This document shows positions 11,429 to 22,466 of a stretch of 64,000 nucleotides of DNA, piece by piece. A model generated the notes under the pieces. The model searched no databases. It saw only the letters and a list, made by a program, of their open reading frames with translations, and was not told where the DNA came from. This DNA is from Adenanthera pavonina (Eukaryota; Streptophyta; Magnoliopsida; Fabales; Fabaceae): assembly GCA_026686845.1 (NCBI GenBank), contig JAIVEN010000013.1, positions 764,001 through 828,000 of the forward strand, written 5' to 3'. The first letter of the stretch is position 1, and each line of letters opens with the position of its first letter. Position numbers and translations under genes: made by a program.

Positions 11429-11842
11429 CTCCCTCCGTTACGTTATATAATGCACTGTTATGAAAAATTCATGTTTTAAAATATAGTGCATTGTGCAGAT
11501 TCCATTGTGTTTTTTTTATTGTCTTTCCAGTATTATCTCTAATAAGTAAGTTTATATATTCTACGGTTACCAATGCATTTAATAAAAATTCTTTAATGGT
11601 TTGGTAAATCCATAAATGAATGAAGGAGAATTTCCTTCAAAAGTTTCACTTTTCACAATTGGCAATGACTCATGGAAACTCAGAAAAAAGAATGAAGGAG
11701 AAAATGACTGCAATTTATTAATTTAGGAAGTATTATTAAATAAGAATAATTTGAAAAATAATGAAAAAAAATTTGGTTACTAATCATTGTTTTAGTACAT
11801 ATGTGATAGTTAAAAGTACACTATAAACTAAAATGGAGGGAG
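11429..11842. mobile_element. Stowaway-type MITE (414 bp)
   Basis: Ends are CTCCCTCCGT and GGAGGGAG with TA duplications at 11427-11428 and 11843-11844. The inner sequence is AT-rich and non-coding. It lies only 86 bp from the preceding Stowaway element and is a different subfamily by internal sequence. Confidence 0.85.
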
Positions 11843-12169
11843 TATTTTTTTTTTAAAGATAGATTATTTATTTAAATATATATCATTTATTAAAAAAATT
11901 AAATACGATCGTAAATCCCAAAGACTTCATAATTAGTCCACCAAGCACAAACCATGGCCAAAACGAATGTTTTACCTTATCCTTCCCGAATCCTATGTTT
12001 CGTATACTGTGACTAATACTCCTCACTGACTTATTTACAAGCTTCCTGAAAACATACCTACGTGTTTTTGGATTCTGTTTCGTGTGGGCACAACTCTGAC
12101 CATCTCTTTACAGAACTGTTGAAATCATTCCATGTGGCAATATATGAAACACCATCATTTTATTTTATT

Positions 12170-12755
12170 TTTTTAAAAAAATTACAATTTTATGATGGGG
12201 TGAAATATTTATATTTTCTTGACCTAAAAAATTCTAATTTTTATTTAAAAATTTTTAATTAAGGAGTGAAAATATCCAATAAAAACTTGAAAAATTTCAT
12301 GTAAATTTAAAATTTTCAAACTCAAAATTTTATACGTGAAATTTCATTCTTAATAAAATTTTTTAGGTCATTATTGGACATTTTTACTTCTTAATTGGAA
12401 TTTTTTGGATCCAAATTAAAATTTTTCAAGTTATGAAAATATAAATATTTTCCCAACTGTCATGAAATTTTTTTCAAGTCTTTATTGAAATTGGTCCTAA
12501 AATTTTATGACAATCAAGGGAAATATTTATGTTTTTATAACTTGAAAAAATTTAATTTGGACTTAAAAAATTCCAATTGAAATATAAAAATGTCCAATAA
12601 AAACTTGAAAATTTTCATTAGGGATGAATTTTTACATATGAAATTTCGGGTTTGAAAATTTTGAATTTACATAAATTTTTTTGAGTTTTTATTGAATATT
12701 TTCATGTTTCAATTGAAATTTTTAAGTCCAAGTTAAAAATAAGTGGCTCATATGA
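12170..12755. repeat. AT-rich block of imperfect inverted repeats
   Basis: A stretch near 12265-12325 (AATATCCAATAAAAACTTG and what follows) reappears inverted near 12640-12710 (GAGTTTTTATTGAATATTTT). A further partial copy is near 12590-12615. The block could fold into a long hairpin and is probably a degenerate foldback or MITE cluster. No clear termini or target duplication were found. The remaining DNA to 13535 holds no recognised gene. Confidence 0.6.
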
Positions 12756-13534
12756 CGCCATATGAGCAACACACACCTGTGCATAGAATTACTCCATGCA
12801 CTGAAACAGCTTCCACATGTTTTCTCAAAACTAAACTATTCATCTCTGATTAATGGTTACACTCAAGATTCCAATAAAAAGGAACCAGACCCTCAAACCC
12901 TAAAAATATGACATTTTGCCTTGATCCTATATATAAGATCATTTTCAGAATACGATAGTATTTATTACATATTTACAAAAAAATGTCTTTATTTAATTCA
13001 TTCCAAAGAAAGAGAAAAAGAAATTAAATAAGGGTAGTTTTGGAAAAATGTCTTAATTTTTGGAAAAATTAAAGTAATTAACTAATTTTAACTATAATTC
13101 TTAATCCGTATGATTCAATTAAAAGAGTCTTATATTATGGATTAAAGAGAGTAATGAATATGGATTACACCAATGATGGTTCAAGAAACTTGCAACTGTA
13201 TCTCTTTAGGAATACCAAATCATAGCTACATCAACGATTCACAATGACTGATCCATTATACTCCAGTTCTCATAAATTAAGCAATGAAATCATAGTTTAC
13301 AAATTTAAATTTCCCATGGATCCTCCATAGAATATAACTTAACGCTGTTACTCGTATCAATCAATTAATTTGATAAATTTGATCATAAATCTTGCATTTT
13401 GGCTAATAGTTGGACAATGGATTGGTTTCTTAGTGGACTAGATTTGGAATAGCATGTTGTCACCGTTACCTTGATTAAGGCACATCACAATGATGAAGTT
13501 GTGTGAGCCAATTAACTTATGAACCTTCTGTGAA

Positions 13535-14790
13535 GGTGTGTGAGTTGATTGATGAGGAGGGACAATGAAATCTTCAAAACATGAAAGGATTACCAATGGA
13601 GCTAGTTAATGCAATTATAGCTATTATGCATTCACATTCAGCACTAGGTAAAGATAGATGTGTATGGACAAAACTACTAATGGCCAATTCTCAACCAAAT
13701 CTGTGTATGACATGATGGCTGTTGATAACTTAGAGGAAGGGGACTAGCGGTTATGGAGAAAAATTTGGAAATGGAAAGGAATGGAGAAGGTTAGAACTCC
13801 CATTAGGTTAGCTTATCATGATCGATTACTAACCAATAAAAGACAAAGTAAATGGTCGAGATCCTCACCTATGTGCAGCCTGTGCCAAGAGGAGGAGAAA
13901 CAATACTCCATGTGTTGTGTGACTGCAAAAAAGCTAAGAAGGTATGGGATGAACTTGTCAAACCAAATTGGAAGTCTATTTTTTACGCTCTAGATTCCAC
14001 TAACTGGTTTGAGTTGAATATGTATAAGGAGCTGGGTAATTTAAATGACCATGTATGGTAGGAAGTTTAGGGATATGGAATTTGGCAATTATGGCAGTGG
14101 TGAAACAAATATTGTTTTGATGATTCCTTTATGTAAAAAAGCAATCCTGCTAATATTATTTCTCTTCATAAAAGGATGGCCCGTATGCAAAATAGGAGAG
14201 CCGTAATCTCGAATGTCAATATGAACAGAATAGTTGACAAATGGATTTTGCCACAATTGGGATAGGTTAAAATAAATGTTGATGGATTTGTTTGTGATGA
14301 ATTTGGAGCCGCTGGGTGTAGGAGAGTTATAAGGGATGACTGTACTAATTGGCAAGGTGGATTTTACAAATGCTTGGGGTCTTGCACCAAGTTATGAGGC
14401 TGAAGCTTGGGGTATTGTTTATGGCCTTAAGCTTGCTTGGGAATTTGACAGTAGGAAAGTTGAAATCGAATCTGATTTGTTATTATTAGTGAATGATGTC
14501 CTAAGAGAATCTCTACTTCCCCATGATGTGAGTGATATTGTGTTGATGATTCAATAGCTTCTAACGAGGCAATGGGAGGTGAAGGTGAGACATATTAGTA
14601 GAAGTGCAAATTGTGTTGTTGATAGTTTAGCTAGCAAAGGTCACTCCAACTACCAAAGATCAATTAGAAGTGCCACCTGGTTTTATGGGTGAATTTGTTC
14701 ATGATGATCTTTTGGGGCTTGTTCCCTCTGTATTATAGTTGTTTGTTCTTATGTTTATCCTACTTTTTTTACCCAAAAAAAAAAGCACAA
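13535..14790 (+). pseudogene. LINE (L1-type) 3' fragment: zinc-binding RT tail and RNase H
   Basis: Translated pieces in several frames match the C-terminal order of plant L1-type ORF2. First comes a region resembling the linker after RT (GKDRCVWTK near 13650). Next is a zinc-binding RT tail (CSLCQEEE...HVLCDCKKAKKVWDEL, 13780-13960). Last is an RNase H domain (VDGFVCDEFGAAG near 14280, YEAEAWGIVYGLKLAW near 14395-14450, then SRSANCVVDSLASKG near 14595-14640). Stops and frameshifts break it and the 5' RT domain is missing, typical of 5'-truncated LINE insertions. An A-rich tract at about 14775-14785 is consistent with the poly(A) end. Confidence 0.8.
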
Positions 14791-15200
14791 CATAGCACAA
14801 TATTGCTATAGCACACGCCTTTGGTATGTACACTAGAATATATATATTTTGATTATCAACCTTACCCTGAAGTAGATGACACGTGTTGTCTTACTCAAAC
14901 TATCAGTTCTTGACATTTGACACCTCTTTATTCATTACCTCTTCTCATTTTGCATTTCTTCTTTTACTTGTGAGTTATGACCTCATATATGTCACTTACA
15001 TTTCTCTTTAGCAAGATAACCTTGACCTACTTTGAGCTTTGAGGTTGTGTAACGAGTTTAGTATGTTTCTCTTTCTGGTACGTTGAATTGGTTGGAACAT
15101 AGCAGCTTCTACTTCTCATTGCACTTGCCATAAAGAGTTTCATTTTAAAACTCAAAATGTGTTTTACCAATTTAATATTGCATTACAAACACTCAAAGTT
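14790..15200. other. Intergenic DNA, nothing recognised
   Basis: No frame, repeat terminus or RNA gene is visible between the LINE relic and the transporter pseudogene. Confidence 0.5.
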
Positions 15201-15887
15201 ATAACATAAGATTCAATTGAAATGGAGTCCAGAGTTGGGAATACATAGGTCTAAGTGAGGGTTCTACTCTGGATCAGCTACACAAGTTCTAGAAGCTTCC
15301 AATCATACCTATGATTTTCCTAATCTTTTATGAGGTCTTAGGAGGGCCCTTTGGAATAGAAGACAGTGTGTGGGCATGTGGTCCATTTCTAGCTCTTCTG
15401 GGGTTCTTAATTTCCCTATTAGTATGGAGCATTCCAAAGGCACTCATTACTATAGAAATGGATACTATGTTCCTTGAAAATGGAGGCTATATGGTTTGGG
15501 TTTCCTTTGCATTAGGTCCTTACTGGGGTTTTCAACAAGGTTCGATGAAATAGCTAAGTAGGGTAATCGATAATGCCTTATACTCAATCTTATTCTTAGA
15601 TTACCTCAAGCCATTTATTCCAGCTTTAGCAGGTGGATTTCTAAGGTTAATAGCAGTTCCAGTACTGACTCTAGCTCTCATTTACATGAATTATAGTGGT
15701 TTAACCATTGTGGGTTGGGTTACTATCTTACTAGGAATCTTCTCACTACTTCCTTTTGTCGTTATGGGATTCATTGCAATTCCCAGACTCAAACAATATA
15801 GATGGATTGTGGTGGATTTGAATTATGTGAATTAGGGTTTATATTTGAACACCCTATTCTGGAATCTAAACTACTGGGACTCAATTA

Positions 15888-17430
15888 TGCTATGTTTCGT
15901 ATGTAAGAATTAGGAGGAGGGAAATGGAATTGGAGTTGGAATCCTTATCTTTGCAAGTTTGGTACACATGAATCGTAATTCCATGGAATCCTGATTCAAG
16001 AAAAAATGGTAGAATTGGATTCCATGACTTGAGCCATGGAATTAGCATACTTGAGTCATGGAATTATACTAATTCCATGGAATCCATTTTTTTCACATTT
16101 ATACCGTAACCCATTTTGAAGACATTAATGAAGGACGCTCTAGATTGGGTCATCGGTGGGAGACTTTGTGGATAGGAATAGGGATGACAATGGTGTGAGT
16201 AGCGACAACAATGGCTGGCAACAAACGATACACCTTCTTCCACCCACCTTGTTTTGCCCACCACTGTGAATCTTTTTCCACCACCCACCTTCTTCCTCCC
16301 ATCTAACAATTCTAGCAAGGACAAGATCATCAATCTCCTTTTCTGTTATTATCGTCCCTTCAACACCATCGCCCACCCTCCTCCGCCCCTAGCAACCTTT
16401 GATTGTGCTTCTTTTTAGATCTCATGATGTGCTTCTTCTTAGATCTCACTGTCAGTAGACACCTTTGTCCACCTACCTTCATTTGTGCTTCTTCTCAGAT
16501 CTCACGGTTCTTCTCACATCTAAAATCTCATAGCGATTGTGTTGTTGGCCAATGGTGCTTCTTCTCAAATCTTAAACCAAATAGCATTTTGAAATGTCAG
16601 ATCTCATGATGTTCTTCAAAGGCTGGTTGAGGAACATTTTTTTTTTAATTAGAGAATAGGTATTTTGGTCTTTTTACTATTTCAAATAGATATTCTGAAT
16701 TAAAATTATGCAAGATTCTATCAACATACTAAATGTACTTTTAAGCAATGTTATTAGAATCAGACCTAGTATTGAATCAAACAAGATCCTAATTTAAGGT
16801 TCAATGATTCAACTGGAGTCGAACCAGTAGTAATTAAAATAATATATTTAAAACAAATGATATAAGTATAAACAAATTTTATAACTTAATTAAAGTCTCA
16901 TATTAAATAATATTGAATTATCAATCTATTATTCACTACAAACAAATTATTAATAGGTTTCATAACTCAATATTTAAATCTAAATGAGTTAATATTCATG
17001 TATAATTATATTTTGAGTTTAAAATAATAAATTAATATTATATTATTATATTATTTATTGAGTAAATATATAATTTTTAATAGTTATATATTATAATAAT
17101 GCTTATATAATATTATAATATATAAAGAAAAAATATTTTGTACTAAAAATGATATTATTTTATCTTAAAAACTAGACAAATATTTTAAAATTTTTTTTAA
17201 AAAAAATAATATAAGACTAGTTCAAAACTGGCTATATTGGTTTAAGACCAATCTCATCAATTTTTAATCTGTTCTCATAAGTTTTGAATAGAAGCAGTCA
17301 TCTTCCTTAATTAGATTGGACTAGACACGAGTTTCCAGTTCTACTGGTTGAACCGGGCTGATTCAATCCAGTCCTAACAATAATACTTTTAAGTCTCAAT
17401 TTTATTCTCATTTCCACTTCTTTCCCTATT
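15888..17430. mobile_element. Insertion in the transporter pseudogene with 7-bp duplication
   Basis: TCAATTA occurs at 15881-15887 and again at 17431-17437, exactly where the transporter frame breaks and resumes. The right end is a pyrimidine-rich TTCTCATTTCCACTTC stretch and the left end a purine-rich GGAGGAGGGAAATGG stretch. These resemble, in inverted order, the ends of the MITE at 32478-33382. No coding frame is credible. The terminal bases are too decayed to name a superfamily. It contains a second insertion at 16746-17383. Confidence 0.7.
16746..17383. mobile_element. Nested insertion with 10-bp direct repeats (Mutator-like candidate)
   Basis: TACTTTTAAG occurs at 16736-16745 and 17384-17393. 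A 9-10 bp target duplication suggests a Mutator-type non-autonomous element. Inner ends show partial inverted similarity: GTATTGAATC near 16770 and, inverted, GGATTGAATC near 17360, plus GAACCAGTAG and its complement. The interior is very AT-rich and non-coding. Confidence 0.55.
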
Positions 17431-18159
17431 TCAATTAGTACCCTTCCAGGAGAAGCAGATGATCCTGGTAAAACCCTTCCAAAAGCTCTTTTCTATGCCC
17501 TAATTTTAGTTGTGTCTGGGTATTTTTTCCCCTCTTCTAACAGGTACAGGAGCTATTCCAGTTGATCGTAAGCTCTGGTCTGATGGGTACTTCTCAGAAG
17601 TTTTCCAGAATCCTCAGGGGTGTCTGGTTAAGATATTGGGTTCAAGCAGCATCTGCTTTATCAAATATGGGAATGTTCGTGGCCCAGATGAGCAGTGACT
17701 CCTATCAACTTCTGGGAATGGCTGAGAGAGGCATGCTTCCTGAGTTCTTCGCAAAGATATCTCGCCATGGGACACCTGTTATGGGCATTCTGTTCTCTGC
17801 TTCTGGCGGGTTTTGCCTTCGTGGTTGAGCTTCCAAGAGATGGTTGCTGCAGAAAACTTCTTGTACTGTTTTGGGATGTTCATGGAGTTCATTGCTTTTA
17901 TGAAATTAAGGAGGTACCCACATCTGCCTCGGCCTTACAAGGTTCCTGTCGGCAAGACTGGGGCAATCTTGATGTGTATTCTTCCAACACTGCTGGTTTT
18001 TGTAGTTTTATCTCTTGCTTCTTTCAAAGTCTTCGTTATGAGCATGTCGGCCATTATGGCAGGCCTTATCATTCAGCCTTGTCTGAACTACATGGAGCAG
18101 AAAAGGTGGCTCAGATTCACTGTCAATTCCGACCTTCCAGATTTACACACCCCATAAAT

Positions 18160-19600
18160 ATATATAACACCAGTTCAATATGGCATCATGAGTTGCAATT
18201 GCATGTTATGATATTTTCTACCTGAGCATCATGAATGGACGAGGTCAAAATTTTGTTCTAGCTTGTCTAATTTGTTACTTCTCCTAATTGAAAGTCTGCT
18301 ATTACAGAAGCTTGAAAGAATTCGGTGACATTTAACAAATAAGCTAATATATCTAAATTCTTAGCGCGTAATCATTTGGATATTTGGCCACTTCTATCTG
18401 AAAATGACAACTTAATCATTTATAGATCTCGTTAGCATCAATCACATTTTGTTATTTTTTGGAAAAAATATATATGAATGAAGGATGTATGCTTTTCAAC
18501 AAAGCTTGGTTTGTGGTCATACGCAGGCATGTTACCATGCTTCCAAGATATTGGCCGTCTCTGAATTATTCCAAATTCTCTTTTCTGGAACAGCACGTAC
18601 TGGAACTTGTTTGAAAGCAGAACCTCTTCATCTGAAAGTGTACCCCTGATTGCCATGGACACGACTTATGATTACCCAAACAAGAACAAGGGTAGATCTT
18701 TGGAAGTATTTGTGCAAACCGTAGGACATCCACTATGCAGATACCAACGTTTTATTTGAAAGCTTTAGATAAAACTCCTCTTAATATCTTCCCGTGGTTT
18801 CATCGTGACATGACATGGTCAAATACATTATATATTGGGTTATTAACAAATACTAACATAGCATAAATGTTAGAAACATTGATCATACTTCCCTAATTCT
18901 TTAAATTTTGTCACCAGAGCCTACATTCTTAGGATTAGGTTGTGATCTTGACTTGCCAAAATTTCCGCTGCAGCGGCTGAGTTCAGTGGTGTTAACATAT
19001 AAACACATCAAGTTAATAAATGAGTATCACACGTGGCTCAAGAGTTGACTGACTCAATTGAAACTTCCTTTTGTTAGTGCCAACTCAATTTATTAATTTG
19101 GTTGTGGATACTGGATAGATAGGAATGAGATAAGATGGGATACAATACCTAAATATTTCAACCAATCCTAAATATAGGGGTTTTTATCTTGATACTTAAC
19201 ATATGATCATTTATAATATACGATGTAGTATTTAATGTATATTTAAAAAAAAAATCCATATTTAATTCATACTAAAAAGAGAGAAAAAAATGAGAGTAAT
19301 TTAAAAAAAATATTGTAATTTTTTAAAAAAATCAAGTTTTAACTCTCATTTTTAATCTTAACAACTAGGGCATACAGTAGGATTAGAAAAAAAATTTTAG
19401 GGAGCGTGGATAAAAATGTTACATGGCAAATAAGCAGCAGATGGATGGAGATGAATACCCTGTCAAGTGGCCCCCAAAAAAAAAAAAGAATACCCTGTCA
19501 AAAATTTTCTTTCTTATATATCCGTCGGACATTTCGAGGCCTTGTGCATGTAGCATCGCTGTGTCTTACTCAAAGAACCCGAACAAGGCAGACAAGTTGG
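18160..19600. other. Intergenic DNA upstream of the PP2A B' gene
   Basis: No gene is recognised. A 19170-19370 AT-rich stretch is related to stretches at about 12940-13150 and 56440-56660 (a decayed repeat family, see findings). Confidence 0.5.
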
Positions 19601-19623
19601 AACAAGACATATACTGCAGGCAT

Positions 19624-19645
19624 ATACATATATATATATATACGT
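19624..19645 (+). promoter_or_regulatory. TATA-like stretch before the PP2A B' gene
   Basis: An alternating TATATATATATA tract lies about 75-90 bp upstream of the chosen start codon at 19717. It is a plausible core promoter, leaving a short 5' leader. It could also be a chance dinucleotide repeat. Confidence 0.4.
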
Positions 19646-19716
19646 ATAACCATAAACGTAGAAACACTCTATCTAAATCTGCAGGTGCAGGAGAAGGCAG
19701 AGAGGAAGGAGAAAAC

Positions 19717-21461
19717 ATGGGCAGCCACAAAATATTAGCGTCCCTTCATAACCTATTCGAGCAAGACAAGGTTGTCTCCCCCACCGTTGGCATAATCACG
19801 TCTTCTCCCTCTTCAGGAAACGAAGAAATCCTCTCTATCATCTCCTTCTGCAACTTCGTATTCACCTTCACTGACCCCTCAGAATCTCCGGCACAGCAAG
19901 ACTTAAAGCGTCTCCATCTCACACGCCTCCTCTCCATCATCAAGTCCTCCAGGAAGCCCCTCCCTGAGATGTTTCTTTCCCCTCTAGTTTCCATGCTGTC
20001 TATGAATCTGTTCCGTCCACTGCCTTGCTCTTGCACCTCAGACTTCCCTGAAGAAGACGACCCCACCTCAGCTTTTTCACCGGCATGGTCACACCTCCAA
20101 ATTGTATACGAAATCCTTCTACGACTTGTCATTACCACAGAACCCAACGTACTGAAAAATCACATAGACCGTTCTTTTCTTCTTAAGCTGCTGACACTAT
20201 TCCAATCTGAAGATAGAAGAGAACGTGAAAGCTTGAAAAACGTGTACCACAAGATATATACGAAATTCACCAGTGAACGTTCCTTCGTGAGGAAATCGAT
20301 GAACGATGTGTTGTTGAATTATGTGTTTGAGACGGAGAAGAATTGCGGGATCGCAGAGTTGCTTGAGATATGGGGAACTATAATTAATGGGTTTACGGTG
20401 CCATTGAAGGAAGAGCACAAGTTGTTTCTAATGAGAGTGCTGATTCCTCTGCACAAGCCCAAGGGGGTGCCGGTGTACCACAGGCAATTGGCTTACTGTA
20501 TGGTGCAGTTTGTGCAGAAGGAGCCTATGCTTGGAGGGGTTGTGGTTAGAGGACTGTTGAAATATTGGCCTGTTACGAACTGCCAGAAAGAGCTTTTGCT
20601 GATTGGAGAATTGGAAGATATGGTGGAGAATTTGGACCCTGATCAGTATAGAAAGTTGGCTTTGCCCCTGTGTGCACAGGTCACTAAATGCATTAACAGT
20701 TGGAATTCTCAGGTAAATTACCCTGTTTTCTTTTCGTCAATACCCATTATAGTAACTTGTTCTCAAAAGATATCCACTTTTGTTTTCTATTAATATTCCT
20801 ATGTAATAAAAAATTTAGTAGACGTAAGAAGTACATATTTTGGTAAGCTGAGCTTAGTTACTGGCTACGGAAGTTTCCTTGGTAAAATCTCCAACCTATA
20901 CGGACGAGGCTGAAATCCCACAGTTTGCTTTTCCTTGAAGTTATTCTCTTGGCTTTTTCTGGACTTCTTAGTCAGAGTCAGCATATCATACGTGATAAAC
21001 AATGACAGATAACGTTATCTATATAAGTCAAATCAATACAAGAATGGTTCCTAGTTTTGCGGTGTTGTACATCAACACTGTGCATAAGATATTAATTAAA
21101 GGAATACATTGGCTCATTTTAGGTGGCGGAGCGTGCACTGTATGTATGGAACAACGAGCAGTTCGTGAAAATGGTGTCAACGGCAATCGTGGAAGTGTTT
21201 CCGGTGATAGTAGAAGGGATGGAGAAGAACCTAAAATGGCATTGGAGTAAAACCGTTCGACAATTAACAGAGAGTGTGAAGGTAATGCTGGAAGATATGG
21301 ATCCAGTTCTTTATTCCAAGGGTCTCCAAGACCTGAAAGCTAAAGAATTAGCTGCACATCAAGAAGAAATTAAGAGAAAGCAGAGATGGGAAAGAATTGA
21401 ATTGGAAGTCACCCAGAATCAGTTTCTCAGCTCCCGACCTTATATTTGCGTCTCCTATTGA
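19717..21461 (+). CDS. PP2A regulatory subunit B' (B56 family)
   Basis: Exon 1 is 19717-20712 and exon 2 is 21123-21461. The intron has GT...AG ends and lies between codons (996 nt = 332 codons before it). The product is 444 residues. B56/B' subunits bind the PP2A scaffold and catalytic subunits and select phosphoprotein substrates in cytosol and nucleus. Family signatures include FTFTDPSE, LQIVYEILLRLV, SLKNVYHKIYTKF, EIWGTIINGFTVPLKEEH, HRQLAYCMVQFVQKEP, LLKYWPVTNCQKE, LGELEDM-like IGELEDMVENLDP, and after the splice VAERALYVWNNEQF. The B56 HEAT-like domain covers about residues 40-410. ATG 19717 is chosen because residues upstream in the open frame look like leader, not protein. The C-terminal tail is short and the central region reads divergent from canonical B' members, so this may be a B'-iota/zeta-like paralogue. 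It is convergent with TRN1. No stop or shift interrupts it. Confidence 0.92.
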
Positions 21462-21905
21462 AAAATTTATTTTTGCGGATTAATTAACGTCAGCTATGAA
21501 AAAAAAAACTTTATATAGTCATGTTTTCATGGTAAATGTGTCTGCCAGTAAATAACGATGCATGCAGAATTGTGATAGCAAATTCTTTTTCTAAAATACC
21601 ACTTCACTACATTATGCTGTGTAAGTGACCCAACTTCTCGCTTATTGTTGCATTAAATCGAACAACAGTGAATACTAGAAACAACGGCAATATTTTTGGC
21701 AGCCTAACCTTCCTTAATCTGACACAACAATCGTCATGTCTGTGTGACAAACAAAAACTAATTATGTGATACTTGGGCAACAATATTTTGCCTCCTTGCT
21801 CTGAATTTCTTTAGGGAAGATTGTAGAACAAATGCGTTGGATAAAAATGCAATTGAAGCAGTTATTACTTATTAATCCGGATAAAATCGAAAAATATCCC
21901 TATCC

Positions 21906-21949
<44 letters not shown>

Positions 21950-22466
21950 CACATATTACGAGTTACAACCGATGTATGAAACCTCAATCTGTGGAAATCC
22001 CCCAAAATCTGTGGAACCTGTCAACTTAAATGGCGTCTAAAAAATGGAAAATGTATTGACGAACAAGGGGCTCGAATAAAAATCTAAGCATTAAAACGTG
22101 AGGACAACAAAGAATGAAGGACCCGCAACCCTCCAAAGCCTCTCCCCTGTGCATCACCAATTCACGTTTCAAGCCAACCCTAAACAGAAGACTTACTCAT
22201 GGGAAAGGCCATCAACTGAGATCTTGAAGGCTCGAGGAACTGCATGTGACCATCAAGATGAAATGACTCCAACGTGAAAACTTGGATGAGTATTGATGAT
22301 GATTCTCAATGAAAACTTGGACCAACGTTAGGCCCTGCCTAGAATAAAGCATGACTCCAATATTGCTGGAAAATGCACAAAATGACCCAACAAGGCCGAT
22401 CCAGATAAAGCTCACAAGCTGTGCAAACTGGGGTTGTTCTGCGGCACTAAATACAATACAGTTGCG
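21462..22466. other. Space between convergent PP2A B' and TRN1 genes
   Basis: This likely holds the 3' untranslated regions of both genes. The stretch 22200-22466 is less AT-rich than its surroundings and is probably the TRN1 3' UTR. No other gene is visible. It contains the AAT microsatellite listed separately. Confidence 0.5.
21907..21949. repeat. (AAT)n microsatellite, about 14 units
   Basis: An uninterrupted AAT trinucleotide run lies in the 3' intergenic space. It is a likely length-polymorphic marker. Confidence 0.97.

Larger units (their letters stand above)
15200..18157 (+). pseudogene. Polyamine uptake transporter (PUT/LAT-type amino acid permease) pseudogene, split
   Basis: Two segments, 15200-15887 and 17431-18157, together give much of a 12-TM APC-superfamily polyamine/amino-acid transporter of the plant PUT family. 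The first segment shows the first membrane helix region with GGPFGIEDSV, then ENGGYMVW, ALGPYWGFQQG and NYSGLTIVGW. The second shows PGKTLPKALFYAL, QAASALSNMGMFVAQMS, AERGMLPEFFAK and PYKVPVGKTGAI. A TAG at 15551-15553 replaces a residue inside a conserved stretch. Further stops occur near 15830, and the frame shifts near 17530-17560 and 17815. A 1.54-kb insertion (15888-17430) interrupts it between duplicated TCAATTA copies; removing it would rejoin the segments in the family order. PUT genes are usually intronless, so the gap is not an intron. The N-terminal tail could not be followed upstream of 15200. Confidence 0.88.

Noticed and set aside
19423..19716. In-frame upstream extension of the PP2A B' gene to 19423
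   Set aside because: The extension lacks B56-like residues and spans a TATA-like tract, so ATG 19717 is the better start.
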